Assembly (NCBI RefSeq): GCF_003258705.1
Contig: NZ_CP029480.1
Location: 3,348,001 to 3,412,000, forward strand
DNA length: 64,000 nt
Direction: 5' to 3'
Origin: Arcticibacterium luteifluviistationis
GTDB taxonomy: Bacteria; Bacteroidota; Bacteroidia; Cytophagales; Spirosomataceae
Shown here in pieces: positions 34,932-44,595 of this stretch. The notes under the pieces were generated by a model, which saw only the letters and a list, made by a program, of their open reading frames with translations, was not told the origin of the DNA and did no database searches. Position 1 is the first letter of the stretch; every line of letters begins with the position of its first letter. A program made the translations under genes and the position numbers.

Positions 34932-35557
34932 GCATTTTAGCACTCTATGCCTGTACCGACTCTGTTGACGCTGAAAAAGCGGCTAACTACTTTCCCTTGG
35001 AAGATGGACTATTTTGGGAATACCAAGTGGTCAATGTGCAGTACTCACTTACAGAAGCTCCCAAAAACAATAGCTACTTCCTAAAAGAAAAGCTAAGCGA
35101 AATAAGTGAAAACGAATATAAAATAGAGCAATACACAAAGCAAAACAGCTCTGACTCTTGGACACTAAGTGCTACAGCCGTTTATTCCCAAAATGCCAAT
35201 AAAATTATAAGAACAGATGCCGGTGTTTCTAAAGTCATTCTATTTGCTAACCCAACTGAAGGACTCTCTTGGAACCAAAACGAATTAAATACTTTAGAGG
35301 AGAAAACAGTAAACGTAGCGGCAATAAAAGAGAACTTCAACTCTTTCAGTAACACGGTACAGGTGGTAGAAAGAAAAGATTCCTCACTTATTAGCAAAGA
35401 CTATATATATGCTGTTTACGCCAATGACATAGGCTTAATCTATCAAGAAAATACCGATATAGAATTTTGCCAGTCCAACGCCGACTGCATAGGCAGCGGT
35501 CAAATTGACTCTGGAATTAGTTACAAGGCTACCTTAATAGAGTCAGGGAAAGAGTAA
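34904..35557 (+). CDS. putative lipoprotein, overlapping the asparagine-synthase-like gene
   Basis: A 217-residue protein with a lipobox (IALYACT type: LGILALYAC, Cys about 17). The mature part begins with YFPLEDGLFWEYQVVN, a common start of extracytoplasmic beta-rich Bacteroidota lipoproteins, and ends with a Cys pair (FCQSNADCIG) that may form a disulfide. The start overlaps the preceding gene by 28 bases in another frame, so both are on one transcript. Function unknown. Confidence 0.72.
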   Translation: MVKRILYFLGILALYACTDSVDAEKAANYFPLEDGLFWEYQVVNVQYSLTEAPKNNSYFLKEKLSEISENEYKIEQYTKQNSSDSWTLSATAVYSQNANKIIRTDAGVSKVILFANPTEGLSWNQNELNTLEEKTVNVAAIKENFNSFSNTVQVVERKDSSLISKDYIYAVYANDIGLIYQENTDIEFCQSNADCIGSGQIDSGISYKATLIESGKE

Positions 35558-35560
35558 AAT

Positions 35561-36038
35561 TTCCCATAGGGACGATACCTAGGTAGAAAGAAAAAGATAA
35601 AACACCATTACATGTCCCGTAGGGACGATATCTAGCTAAAAGACATCCGAGAAAAAAAACATGTCCCGTAGGGACTAAACATCGGTAAAAGGAAAAGCAA
35701 AAAAGAACAAAGTCCCGTAGGGACGATATATTGGTAAAAGACGTAAAACCAAACATCTCATTTTTGGCGGTCTTTTTGCCCAAAAAGCAAAAAGTGTGAC
35801 AAAACTACTCCACTAAGATTAAATACTACAAAAAATCCCAGAGGGACAGTTCGTAACTAAAAGACATCCGAGAAAAAAACATGTCCCGTAGGGATTAAAC
35901 ATCCGTAAAAGGAAAAACGAAAAAAGAACAAAGTCCAGTAGGGACGATATATTGGTAAAAGACGTAAAACCAAACATCTCATTTTTGGCGGTCTTTTTGC
36001 CCAAAAAGCAAAAAATGTGACAAAAATCCTCGACTAAG
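35561..36038 (+). repeat. array of GTCCC-GTA-GGGAC palindromic repeats with a 220-bp tandem duplication
   Basis: Seven units begin near 35562, 35614, 35663, 35712, 35836, 35883 and 35932. A unit is the palindrome GTCCCGTAGGGAC, then GATATATTGGTAAAAG or a variant. Spacing is 47-51 bp. Block 35613-35817 is repeated at 35834-36038 with few changes, including TTTTTGGCGGTCTTTTTGCCC, which forms a small hairpin. The second copy ends inside the stop codon of the C25 peptidase gene. The same family occurs inverted at 49360-49600. Not CRISPR: spacers and repeats are both degenerate and no cas gene is near. Confidence 0.8.
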
Positions 36039-39000
36039 GTATCACGAACCTACTTGTTAAGTTCTCCTCTTTTTGTGCCCAAATCAACTCCAATTTGACC
36101 GTATAAACTCCAGCCGAAAAAGCATCAACCGCAAGCGTTTCTATATTCTTACCTACTGATGGCAACACTTTTTTAGCATACATCAAACGACCTTGATTAT
36201 TATAAACACGCAACATCCCTTCGGTTGGATTTGATGGAGAAACCACTTGATAGGCCACATAAGCATCTCCGCCATTCAGTACTGGATTCGGATAAGTTAC
36301 CATAGACGTTTCTGCCTCATTGCCCACCACTACAAAACTAATGCTGTAAACAGCAGCTTGATTCCCAGCAACATCATTGCCTTCTACCTTCAATTGATAG
36401 CTGCCAGGTTCCAAATTCAACAAAGCATTTGCTATTAATTCATTGCCCTCCTTAAAGTCTGTAGAGTTGATAAGAATAGGTGTTTCCTCACCTGAACTTG
36501 AAATAAGAATTAAGCTTAGCAGCTCAATTTGAGAATTGGTTAAAGAGTTTTCATCAATCAATTTAACTTCCAGTGTAGAAGAAGCCGCTACATAATCTCC
36601 ATTTTCAATTTGCTTATTATTCATCTTTACCAAAACCAAAGGAGCTACGTTGTCAGGAGCTATTTGAGTTGGATAAATATTAGCAGTACCTGCCGCTTCC
36701 CAATTATCAAAGACTAGGCTAAATTCATTATTATCATAAGCAAGTTCATCAAGTCGTGTTCCGCCGTCATTAAGCACCAAACTAATGCTTGTAACATCTG
36801 AATAATTAGGAACTTTCAAGACTAAAGAATCCTCGCGTCCAAAAGATTTGGTTGGAAAGTTAAAGGTGCTGGTTTCTCCTCCATGCTCTATCGACACTTT
36901 GGTACTAAAAATCGCATTCTTATCATGTTTTCCAAAGTTACTTATTGCTGCATTTATAAAAATAGAGTCACTTTGATTTATAGTTTTTGCCCCGTCTAGC
37001 GAACTCATATAAAAGCCATCTTCTGGCATTACAAAATCAGCAGCCTCCATAGCAAACATCTTTATGGCAGGGTCTCCTTGCAAAATCATTTGATGCATAT
37101 TTGCCAAAATATAATCGTTCCCTTTTAAAATTTCTAAATCACGATTTACAGCCTGCTGAATTTCTCCTAAAGTCAAACCTATAGTTTCCGGCTCCACAAA
37201 AAGCTTTTCATAAAGACGATTTAAATATAGTTGCGTTGGCAAAAGGTAGCTCCAAAATGAATTGGCAAATACTGCAATTGCTCCTTTGTTTGGCGTCAGT
37301 AGCCAGTCAGTGGTTAATGGGTCATAACGGTAAAAAACATTTCCTACACCGCAGCCGTTAAAAAACATCAGGGGATATTTCCCTTTATTATCAAAATTGC
37401 GACTAAGGTCAGAACAGTACCCAATATTAAGGTCAATGACATTTGCAGAGCCATGCCCCGCAAAAGTTATCATGCCTACTCCCTCATTCACTTCTTTAGA
37501 AATATCAATATTTTCTACCTCTTCTAAGCTCTGCTTTCTAGAAGAGGTGATATCTGCACCCCAAAAATTGTCTCTTGCCTGTGGCGTAATGTTTTCTAAG
37601 GTTCTAGCTAAAGAGTTAATCTCAAAAGGCTCTTTCCCTCCAGATAAATGTAAGAATCGTTTTTTCCAAGCTTGTGCTTTTGGAGCTGCTTCCGTTTCCT
37701 TTACCTTATCTAGGTAAGTGAATATTTGCTCATTATTAGTAACATTAAGTCTTCCTGTTGGCATGCCCGCCACATCAGAAAGCTCCTGGCCTGCTCCTGC
37801 CGTCAAAAGAACATCAGAACCCGGATAACCAAAAGAAGGGACTAAGTCTTGCTCTTGACTACTCTTTAAAACATCTGGAAAGCTTACTCCTCTTCCTAAC
37901 AAAAATAGAAATTTACTCTCCATAGTGTTCTGAAGAAGCAAATCTGCCATTCGTCTCACAGCCAGCGGATTTCTTAAACCAAAAGTAAAATGATTATAAA
38001 CTTGACTACTGGTCAACACGAGCGTTTTATAATTCCCACCGGCAGCACTACTTCTATAATCAGCATAGGCCATTGCTCCATCTAATAGACTTTCTGACGT
38101 AAGAATTACATAATTATAATCAGTCGGGATTATCTCTTCAAAAGTGATACGCTCCACTTTTGGAACAGCCTTATAACCATCAAAGTAGAAGTTTTCAGCA
38201 TTGGCAGCAGATGAGAAAGTCGCTTCCTTTGATTCATAGAACGCAGCATTCCATTTATCTGAAATATTTATAGCACCCGTTTTAAAAGGATAATTAAAAC
38301 CTTCTAACGTATTAATTTGGTTCTGATTTTCAATCAAAGCCATTTCTTGCGGATAGTTAAAGTCAAAATAAGTTACTGAATACCAATCAAACTCTTCTTG
38401 AACTATTGGATAGAAATCAACCTTAACGGCTCCACCAATTTCATTAACAGCTATTTCCTTTTCTATTTCCTCAAAGCCATCAAAAGATAAGGTATCAGAC
38501 TGAATTTCACCATTTATGGCATAACGAATCTTATGTGATGTTCTAGACCTACCATTCAATTTAAATTTCAAACGGGACTGATAGTTCGTGCCTGTGTAAT
38601 AACCATTCACTGGAACAGTAAACGAGGAACTTGAATCGGCACTCCTAAAAACACCAGACCAACCTTCCCCTATTTCATAATAACTTTGTTGTAAATTAGG
38701 CAGTAAACCTAGGCTATTATTAAAAGAGTACTCTTTTTCATAAGAAATAAGCTCTCTCTTTATATGATACGCAGCCATTGGAAATTCACTATGGGGTAAC
38801 ACCTCCATCCTTTTATCCGCATTTCCAGCTACCGTTAAAAAGTAAGCCGACTCATCAGAAAACAAACTCTGATTAGGATTCATTCTGGCATCCGCTGGTC
38901 TATAAACCAGACTATCTAAATCCCCTTTATTTTTCTCGCCGTAAAATACTAGTTTATCTAATGTTCCATCTAATTGTTCCGTGACTTGAATAGCCACCTC

Positions 39001-39222
39001 TTTCCCCATATAGAATAATTGGATATTTTCAGGTTCAATGCTATTTACATCAAATCCATCAGCATTAAATTGAGCCAACGGCAACTCATAGACGCCATTT
39101 TCAAGCACCGATATCTTCCAATATTTTTGTTGAAAATCTATCCATTCATTACCAAATTGACCTTGGCCAAATGCAGAGATAAATGGAATAAAAAGGAGTA
39201 GGAAAGTTTTTCTTAGGTACAT
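36034..39222 (-). CDS. C25 family cysteine peptidase with type IX secretion tail (PorU-like)
   Basis: A 1062-residue protein with a signal peptide (KTFLLLFIPFISAFGQ). The gingipain/C25 catalytic core lies about residues 370-720: His in ITFAGHGSANV and Cys in FFNGCGVGN. Ig-like regions surround it. The C-terminal 85 residues, beginning TYPNPVLNGG and ending FVIP, form a T9SS type A sorting domain with the usual Gly/Val-Tyr strand patterns. Such proteins include the T9SS sortase PorU and its paralogues; I cannot tell whether this is the sortase or a secreted protease. A PorU lacking close porV/porX neighbours would be unusual, and none are here. Confidence 0.85.
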   Translation of the reverse strand: MYLRKTFLLLFIPFISAFGQGQFGNEWIDFQQKYWKISVLENGVYELPLAQFNADGFDVNSIEPENIQLFYMGKEVAIQVTEQLDGTLDKLVFYGEKNKGDLDSLVYRPADARMNPNQSLFSDESAYFLTVAGNADKRMEVLPHSEFPMAAYHIKRELISYEKEYSFNNSLGLLPNLQQSYYEIGEGWSGVFRSADSSSSFTVPVNGYYTGTNYQSRLKFKLNGRSRTSHKIRYAINGEIQSDTLSFDGFEEIEKEIAVNEIGGAVKVDFYPIVQEEFDWYSVTYFDFNYPQEMALIENQNQINTLEGFNYPFKTGAINISDKWNAAFYESKEATFSSAANAENFYFDGYKAVPKVERITFEEIIPTDYNYVILTSESLLDGAMAYADYRSSAAGGNYKTLVLTSSQVYNHFTFGLRNPLAVRRMADLLLQNTMESKFLFLLGRGVSFPDVLKSSQEQDLVPSFGYPGSDVLLTAGAGQELSDVAGMPTGRLNVTNNEQIFTYLDKVKETEAAPKAQAWKKRFLHLSGGKEPFEINSLARTLENITPQARDNFWGADITSSRKQSLEEVENIDISKEVNEGVGMITFAGHGSANVIDLNIGYCSDLSRNFDNKGKYPLMFFNGCGVGNVFYRYDPLTTDWLLTPNKGAIAVFANSFWSYLLPTQLYLNRLYEKLFVEPETIGLTLGEIQQAVNRDLEILKGNDYILANMHQMILQGDPAIKMFAMEAADFVMPEDGFYMSSLDGAKTINQSDSIFINAAISNFGKHDKNAIFSTKVSIEHGGETSTFNFPTKSFGREDSLVLKVPNYSDVTSISLVLNDGGTRLDELAYDNNEFSLVFDNWEAAGTANIYPTQIAPDNVAPLVLVKMNNKQIENGDYVAASSTLEVKLIDENSLTNSQIELLSLILISSSGEETPILINSTDFKEGNELIANALLNLEPGSYQLKVEGNDVAGNQAAVYSISFVVVGNEAETSMVTYPNPVLNGGDAYVAYQVVSPSNPTEGMLRVYNNQGRLMYAKKVLPSVGKNIETLAVDAFSAGVYTVKLELIWAQKEENLTSRFVIP

Positions 39223-39318
39223 AAATTCTTTTGAGACTTAAGTACTAAGATACGAGGATTTGAAATTTTTAGCTTCGTTAGTCGGCTAAGTTATGCTTTG
39301 AGAAAGACATAAATAAAA

Positions 39319-39342
39319 AAAGAGCCCTAATTAGGGCTCTTT
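39319..39342 (-). terminator. rho-independent terminator of the acc operon
   Basis: AAAGAGCCCTAATTAGGGCTCTTT is a perfect palindrome. Read on the minus strand it follows the accC stop by 5 bases and is followed by a long T-run. Confidence 0.92.
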
Positions 39343-39347
39343 CATTC

Positions 39348-40691
39348 TTATAAATCTGAAAAATCGAAAGTGTCTAAGAAACTGGTAGTAAAAATACCAG
39401 ACTTAAATACCTCGTTTTCCATGAGTTTTTGATGGAATGGAATGGTGGTTTTAACACCCTCTATATAGAACTCATCCAAGGCTCGTTTCATTCTAACAAT
39501 CACCTCTTCACGGCTTTGTGCAGTCACAATAACCTTGGCAATCATAGAGTCATAATATGGAGGAATAGTATAACCTACGTACACGTGGCTATCTACTCTT
39601 ACACCGTGCCCACCAGGAAAATGCATGGACTTGATAGTACCTGGACATGGTCTAAAACCATTCTTTGGATCTTCAGCATTTATACGGCATTCCATTGAAA
39701 ATTTCTTTGGCTCATAGTTTTTGCCAGAGATAGGAATACCAGCAGCTACTTTGATTTGTTCCTTAATAAGGTCAAAATCAGTAACTTCTTCTGTGATAGG
39801 ATGTTCTACTTGAATTCTAGTATTCATTTCCATGAAATAGAAATCTCCGTGTTTGTCTACCAAAAATTCTACAGTACCAGCACCTTCATATTTAATGGCA
39901 GCAGCTCCCTTTATAGCAGCCTCCCCCATTTTTTTACGTAGCCTTTTATTTACCACTGGTGAAGGAGTCTCTTCCAGAAGCTTTTGATGTCTTCTTTGGA
40001 TAGAACAATCTCTCTCAGAAAGATGGCAAACCTTGCCATAACTGTCTCCAACTACTTGAATCTCAATATGACGAGGGTCTTCAACGAATTTCTCTAAATA
40101 AAGACCATCGTTTCCAAAAGCTGCTCCTGATTCCATTTTGGCATCATCCCACATTTTTTGAAATTCAGAATCTTTTCTGATAATTCTCATTCCTCTACCA
40201 CCACCACCTGCCGTAGCTTTCACTATCACTGGGTAGCCCATTTCATTGGCAAGCTTAATACCTTCTTCCACCGACTCCAAAAGACCATCAGAACCAGGTA
40301 TTACAGGAACACCCGCTTTTTTCATGGTTTTTTTGGCGGTAGCTTTATCACCCATTTGATTAATTTGCTCTGAAGATGCACCAATAAATTTGATACCATA
40401 ATCTTCACAAATCTTTGAGAATTCTGCATTCTCAGAAAGGAAACCATAACCCGGATGGATAGCATCCGCATTTGTAATTTCTGCAGCAGAGAGAATATTT
40501 GGAATACTAAGGTAAGATTTGGAACTCTGAGGTGGTCCAATACAAACTGCCTCATCAGCAAATCTCACATGTAAACTGTCTCTGTCTGCCGTAGAATATA
40601 CAGCAACAGTTTTTATCCCCATCTCACGACAGGTTCTCATTATCCTAAGGGCTATCTCTCCTCTATTGGCTATTAATAATTTCTTAAACAT
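39348..40691 (-). CDS. accC: acetyl-CoA carboxylase biotin carboxylase subunit
   Basis: A 447-residue ATP-grasp enzyme that carboxylates the biotin of AccB with bicarbonate and ATP. Motifs: [12 protein letters not shown] at the N-terminus, the glycine-rich ATP loop [13 protein letters not shown] (about 157-169), and [16 protein letters not shown] (about 286-301). Length is normal. It is the last gene of the minus-strand cluster and follows accB by 21 bases, then a strong terminator. Confidence 0.98.
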   Translation of the reverse strand: MFKKLLIANRGEIALRIMRTCREMGIKTVAVYSTADRDSLHVRFADEAVCIGPPQSSKSYLSIPNILSAAEITNADAIHPGYGFLSENAEFSKICEDYGIKFIGASSEQINQMGDKATAKKTMKKAGVPVIPGSDGLLESVEEGIKLANEMGYPVIVKATAGGGGRGMRIIRKDSEFQKMWDDAKMESGAAFGNDGLYLEKFVEDPRHIEIQVVGDSYGKVCHLSERDCSIQRRHQKLLEETPSPVVNKRLRKKMGEAAIKGAAAIKYEGAGTVEFLVDKHGDFYFMEMNTRIQVEHPITEEVTDFDLIKEQIKVAAGIPISGKNYEPKKFSMECRINAEDPKNGFRPCPGTIKSMHFPGGHGVRVDSHVYVGYTIPPYYDSMIAKVIVTAQSREEVIVRMKRALDEFYIEGVKTTIPFHQKLMENEVFKSGIFTTSFLDTFDFSDL

Positions 40692-40712
40692 AGATATTAT
40701 TTTAATAGGTCT

Positions 40713-41171
40713 TTAGGAAGGGTCAACTAAATAAAGTGGTTGGTCAAACTCTACAGGAGAGGCATCGTCCACTAATATTTTCACAATTTTACCAGAAACT
40801 TCTGCTTCAATCTCATTGAAAAGCTTCATAGCTTCTACAATACAGATAACATCACCTTCTGCCATGTTATCACCTATTTCCTTGAAATTTGGTTTACCTG
40901 GTCCCGCTGCTCTATAAAAAGTACCAATCATTGGTGATTTTACTTCTATCAAACCAGCGTTTGGATTTTCTACAACAGGTGCAGGAGCTTCTGCTGCAGG
41001 TGCAGCTGGTAATGCTGCTGGAGCTGGTGCTGCTGCCAATTGGGTAGTTTGAACGGTTGCTCCCGTATGTCTTTTGATATGTAATTTCAACTCGGAAGTT
41101 TCGATATTCACTTCATCCAAATCCGATTTTGAAATATAATCTATTAGTTTCTGAATCTCTTTTGTCTCCAT
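40713..41171 (-). CDS. accB: biotin carboxyl carrier protein of acetyl-CoA carboxylase
   Basis: A 152-residue carrier. The biotinylation site E-A-M-K116 is intact in a lipoyl/biotinyl domain that covers about residues 76-150. An Ala/Pro-rich flexible linker (about 45-68) precedes it, as in most AccB proteins. It carries carboxybiotin from AccC to the carboxyltransferase, whose subunits are not in this window. The leader region to efp is 90 bp. Confidence 0.97.
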   Translation of the reverse strand: METKEIQKLIDYISKSDLDEVNIETSELKLHIKRHTGATVQTTQLAAAPAPAALPAAPAAEAPAPVVENPNAGLIEVKSPMIGTFYRAAGPGKPNFKEIGDNMAEGDVICIVEAMKLFNEIEAEVSGKIVKILVDDASPVEFDQPLYLVDPS

Positions 41172-41239
41172 TTCTGTGAAAAGGTATTTTTTGAGTGTTA
41201 CAAATGTAAAAAGAAAAAGATATCGTCAAAATCAGGAAA

Positions 41240-41258
41240 ATCGCCCACTAAGGCGATT
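41240..41258 (-). terminator. weak hairpin after efp
   Basis: AATCGCC and GGCGATT pair around CACTAA; read on the minus strand it is followed by TTTCC only. It may attenuate between efp and accB. Confidence 0.35.
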
Positions 41259-41261
41259 CTT

Positions 41262-41831
41262 CTAATTTTCTTTGACGCGTGAGTCATACTCGTAGGTCCC
41301 AGTATTGACTTTGATTAATTCGTCATTTTCAATAAAAAGAGGCACTTTAATAGTAGCACCAGTTTCTACTTCAGCAGGTTTCATAGGGCTATTAGCAGTA
41401 TCTCCCTTAAGGCCTGGTTCTGTGTAGCTTACTCTTAATTCTACATACATAGGAAGCTCTACCATCAAGGGCGTTTCTTCTTCTGCATGAATTAAAATAT
41501 CAACATTCTCCCCTTCTTTCAAAAGGTCGTTTGAAGGTACCATGTCAGCTGGTAAATTAATTTGTTCAAACGTTTCAGTATTCATGAAATGAAAACCAAT
41601 GTCATCACTGAAAAGAAATTGATGTTTTCTTCTCTCAACCCTTGCTGTAACTACAGAAACTCCTGCGGTAAAAGTATTGTCTAATACTTTACCAGTTTTA
41701 ATATTTTTAAGCTTTGTTCTTACGAAAGCTGGACCTTTACCAGGCTTAACGTGCTGAAAATCAGTAATAATACAAAGACCGTTATTGTATTCTATTACCA
41801 GTCCGTTTCTAAAATCTGACGTAGTAGCCAT
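41262..41831 (-). CDS. efp: elongation factor P
   Basis: A 189-residue translation factor that relieves ribosome stalling at polyproline. The conserved loop is VKPGKGPAFVRTK with Lys32 at the tip, where some EF-Ps are modified; no modification enzyme (epmA/epmB) is in the window. Three-domain layout (KOW-like, OB, C-terminal) is visible, ending with the ATIKVPLFIENDELIKVNTGTYEYDSR block. Length is normal. Confidence 0.97.
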   Translation of the reverse strand: MATTSDFRNGLVIEYNNGLCIITDFQHVKPGKGPAFVRTKLKNIKTGKVLDNTFTAGVSVVTARVERRKHQFLFSDDIGFHFMNTETFEQINLPADMVPSNDLLKEGENVDILIHAEEETPLMVELPMYVELRVSYTEPGLKGDTANSPMKPAEVETGATIKVPLFIENDELIKVNTGTYEYDSRVKEN

Positions 41832-41853
41832 ATAATTAATTATTTATTTCAAT

Positions 41854-42840
41854 TTAATAAGCCCATTTGATATAAACCGACCCCCAAGTAAATCCTCCTC
41901 CAAAAGCTGCTAATATTATATTATCACCTTTTTTAAGTTTTGATTCAAAATCAAAAAGACATAAAGGAATGGTAGCAGCCGTAGTGTTTCCGTATCTGTC
42001 AATGTTTATCATGACTTTCTCAGACCCAATATCCATTCTTCTGGCAGTAGCATCAATAATCCTCTTATTTGCCTGATGAGGCACTAAATAGGCTATATCA
42101 TCACCTGTCAAGTTATTATCTTTCATTATTTCCGCAGCAGCATCCGCCATTTTAGTAACAGCAAATTTGAATACCGCCTGTCCTTCTTGACGAATATAAT
42201 GTAAATCTTGGGCTACACTCTCTAAAGAAGCCGGAATTTTACTTCCGCCACCTTTCATTATCAAATGATTTTCACCAGTACCGTCAGAGTGTAATTTAAA
42301 GTCTAAAACACCTTCACCGTCTTCATTAGGCTCTAGCATCACTGCTCCCGCACCATCTCCAAATAGTATACAAGTGGTACGGTCTTTCCAGTCAACAATT
42401 GCCGACATTTTATCTGCACCTACTACTATTACTTTCTTATACTTACCCGTTTCTATAAACTGACTACCTGTAGACAAGGCATATATGAAGCCTGAGCAAG
42501 CAGCCATGATATCAAAACTACCAATAGAACCAATACCTGTTTGGGTACAAACTAAATTAGCTGTAGATGGGAAGAAATAATCTGGTGTAACCGTGGCTAC
42601 TATTACCAAATCAACCTCCGAAGCATCTGTATTTGTTTTTTTCAGGAGTCCTCTAACGGCTTCTGCCGCCATGTATGAGGTACCTAAGCCTTCTCCTTTT
42701 AAGATTCTTCTTTCTTTGATTCCTGTTCTACTAACAATCCATTCATCGTTAGTGTCTACCAATTTTTCTAGGTCAGCATTGGTCAGGACATCTTCTGGAA
42801 GGTAACCATGTACCCCCGTAATTGCGGCTTTCAAGCTCAT
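41854..42840 (-). CDS. fabH: beta-ketoacyl-ACP synthase III
   Basis: A 328-residue condensing enzyme that joins acetyl-CoA with malonyl-ACP to start fatty-acid synthesis. The Cys-His-Asn triad is present: C115 in DIMAACSGFIYA, His in VPHQANKRI and Asn in RYGNTTAATI. The N-terminus shows DEWIVSRTGIKERR. It lies between efp and plsX with short gaps, the usual Bacteroidota order. Confidence 0.97.
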   Translation of the reverse strand: MSLKAAITGVHGYLPEDVLTNADLEKLVDTNDEWIVSRTGIKERRILKGEGLGTSYMAAEAVRGLLKKTNTDASEVDLVIVATVTPDYFFPSTANLVCTQTGIGSIGSFDIMAACSGFIYALSTGSQFIETGKYKKVIVVGADKMSAIVDWKDRTTCILFGDGAGAVMLEPNEDGEGVLDFKLHSDGTGENHLIMKGGGSKIPASLESVAQDLHYIRQEGQAVFKFAVTKMADAAAEIMKDNNLTGDDIAYLVPHQANKRIIDATARRMDIGSEKVMINIDRYGNTTAATIPLCLFDFESKLKKGDNIILAAFGGGFTWGSVYIKWAY

Positions 42841-42873
42841 AAAAGATTTTAGGTTCTTTTGATTAATAGCAGA

Positions 42874-43815
42874 TTAGTCTCCGAAAACTTCTGCAATTTT
42901 AGCATTTACTCCGGATTCTACCTGCCTTTGAGCAAGTAAAATCATATTTTTTATTGCCTTCGGCGAAGAAATACCGTGTGCGACAATAACATTTCCTTTC
43001 ACTCCAATAATAGGACTTCCACCTACCACTTCATAATTCATTCGGTCAATCAGGGGGTCTTGAATACCTTTACTATTGGCGTACTCATAAAACGATTCGC
43101 CCATTTTAAAAATAACATTTCCGGTAAAGCCTTCCGTAACTACTACATCGGCCACACCCTCAAAGAGATCCCTACCTTCAATATTCCCAACGAAATTAAT
43201 CTTATCGTCTACTTTAAGTAATTGATGTGTAGCCAAAGCTACCGCAGAACCTTTGGTTTCTTCTTCTCCTATATTGAGAAGAGCTACCTTAGGACTTTCA
43301 ATTCCAAAATAAAGCTTAGCATAAAGAGAACCAAGCTCGGCAAACTGCACCAAAACTTCTGGTTTACAGTCAGCATTGGCCCCTATATCTAACATTAAAC
43401 TTGACTTACCATCCTTCATAGGAAAAAAACCAGCAATAGGTGGCCTTTGGATGTTTCCGTAAGTTTTTAAGATAAAAAGTGAGTTCACCATCATAGCACC
43501 CGTATTACCGGCACTACATATAGCATCAACCTGCCCAGCCTTTAAAAGCTTAAACCCAACACTAATACTAGAGTTGGGTTTCTGAGAAAAGGCTTTTGTA
43601 GGATGCTCATGCATCTCCACAACATCCTGAGCATGCTGTATAATAATTCTATCATCAGAAACACCTCTTTCATTAAGTGCTGCTGAAATTTCATCTTCTC
43701 TACCTACCAAAGTCAATTTAACAGAAGATGGAAGTTCTGACAAAGCCAAAAGTACGCCTTCGATGGCAACCTTTGGGGCATAGTCTCCTCCCATTACGTC
43801 TACTGCGATATTCAT
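42874..43815 (-). CDS. plsX: phosphate acyltransferase
   Basis: A 313-residue enzyme that makes acyl-phosphate from acyl-ACP for phosphatidic acid synthesis. MNIAVDVMGGDYAP at the start, SVGFKLLKAGQVDAICSAGNTGAMM, and the late VVTEGFTGNVIFKMGE are family signatures. It is followed by fabH and preceded by rpmF, as in E. coli and most Bacteroidota. Confidence 0.97.
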   Translation of the reverse strand: MNIAVDVMGGDYAPKVAIEGVLLALSELPSSVKLTLVGREDEISAALNERGVSDDRIIIQHAQDVVEMHEHPTKAFSQKPNSSISVGFKLLKAGQVDAICSAGNTGAMMVNSLFILKTYGNIQRPPIAGFFPMKDGKSSLMLDIGANADCKPEVLVQFAELGSLYAKLYFGIESPKVALLNIGEEETKGSAVALATHQLLKVDDKINFVGNIEGRDLFEGVADVVVTEGFTGNVIFKMGESFYEYANSKGIQDPLIDRMNYEVVGGSPIIGVKGNVIVAHGISSPKAIKNMILLAQRQVESGVNAKIAEVFGD

Positions 43816-43857
43816 TTGGTTAGCTAGCCCTGAAGTAGTTAAGAAACTGATAAGATA

Positions 43858-44043
43858 TTACTTATAGTCTTCCGCTACTAATTTACCTTTATAAAAAAGG
43901 TTACCTTCATAAACGTGAGCACGGTGACGAACATGAATTTCACCTGTAGTAGCATCTACAGACAATGTCTTTGTTCCCAAGTTAACATGCGTTCTACGCT
44001 TATCTCTTCTTGTTTTCGAAATTTTTCGTTTAGGATGTGCCAT
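43858..44043 (-). CDS. rpmF: 50S ribosomal protein bL32
   Basis: A 61-residue basic ribosomal protein starting MAHPKRKISKTRRDKRR. It lacks the CxxC zinc knuckle of some L32 proteins, so it is the zinc-free (C-minus) form. The gene sits between the yceD-like gene and plsX, the classic arrangement. Confidence 0.97.
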   Translation of the reverse strand: MAHPKRKISKTRRDKRRTHVNLGTKTLSVDATTGEIHVRHRAHVYEGNLFYKGKLVAEDYK

Positions 44044-44064
44044 TACTTACGTATTTAATAAAAC

Positions 44065-44595
44065 TTATAAATCTTTTTTCAAAATTTGAAGTGCCGCCCA
44101 CCTTGGGTCAACAAACTCTTCTTTTTTTGGTTTAAGTTTTTCTTCAATCGTATCAGAAAAAACAAAACCACCTTCATCATCTTCGTCCCTTAGATCTGGA
44201 TGAATCCTTTTCATTGGTACGGCTAAGCCAATATACTCAAAGAGGTTTCTAGCCAGATTAATTCCCATAGCTTCAAATGGAATCACTTCCATGTCTTCTG
44301 AAACTATTTCGTAATCGTCACCAAATTTATACACATATTTCTCATGTATTTCAATTGGCTCTTCAAACTCCTCTAAGCTTCTATCACACACTAAGGTTAC
44401 AGAACCTAGTATATGAACATCTAGCCGAATCATTGTAGAGGACTTGTCCAGCTTAATATTAGCTTTAAAGTTTCCTTTTTCAATGAGTTCTTGCTCAAAA
44501 GACTCAAAAAAGGCATCATCTCCCTCAAAGTCAAATTCATGTCTTTTATTTTCAAGACCTTGAATATTTATTTGATATTTTGAATGCTCTTTCAT
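44065..44595 (-). CDS. yceD: DUF177 / YceD family protein
   Basis: A 176-residue protein from ATG 44595; the longer frame to 44628 adds 11 residues (MYLCSLVVKEE) before a second Met. The conserved features are a CDRSLEEFEEPIE-like Cys segment and the PVDLxxL-like KPKKEEFVDPRWAAL end. In plants and bacteria the family is linked to 23S rRNA accumulation; the mechanism is unknown. Its position before rpmF supports the identity. Confidence 0.9.
   Translation of the reverse strand: MKEHSKYQINIQGLENKRHEFDFEGDDAFFESFEQELIEKGNFKANIKLDKSSTMIRLDVHILGSVTLVCDRSLEEFEEPIEIHEKYVYKFGDDYEIVSEDMEVIPFEAMGINLARNLFEYIGLAVPMKRIHPDLRDEDDEGGFVFSDTIEEKLKPKKEEFVDPRWAALQILKKDL

Noticed and set aside
35561-36038. CRISPR array
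   Set aside because: Spacing is regular, but repeats are only partly conserved, the spacers are similar to each other across the duplication, the core is a hairpin, and no cas gene is near.
36034-39222. Gingipain-type protease as a firm call
   Set aside because: The catalytic His and Cys fit, but PorU-type sortases share them; the sequence alone does not decide.
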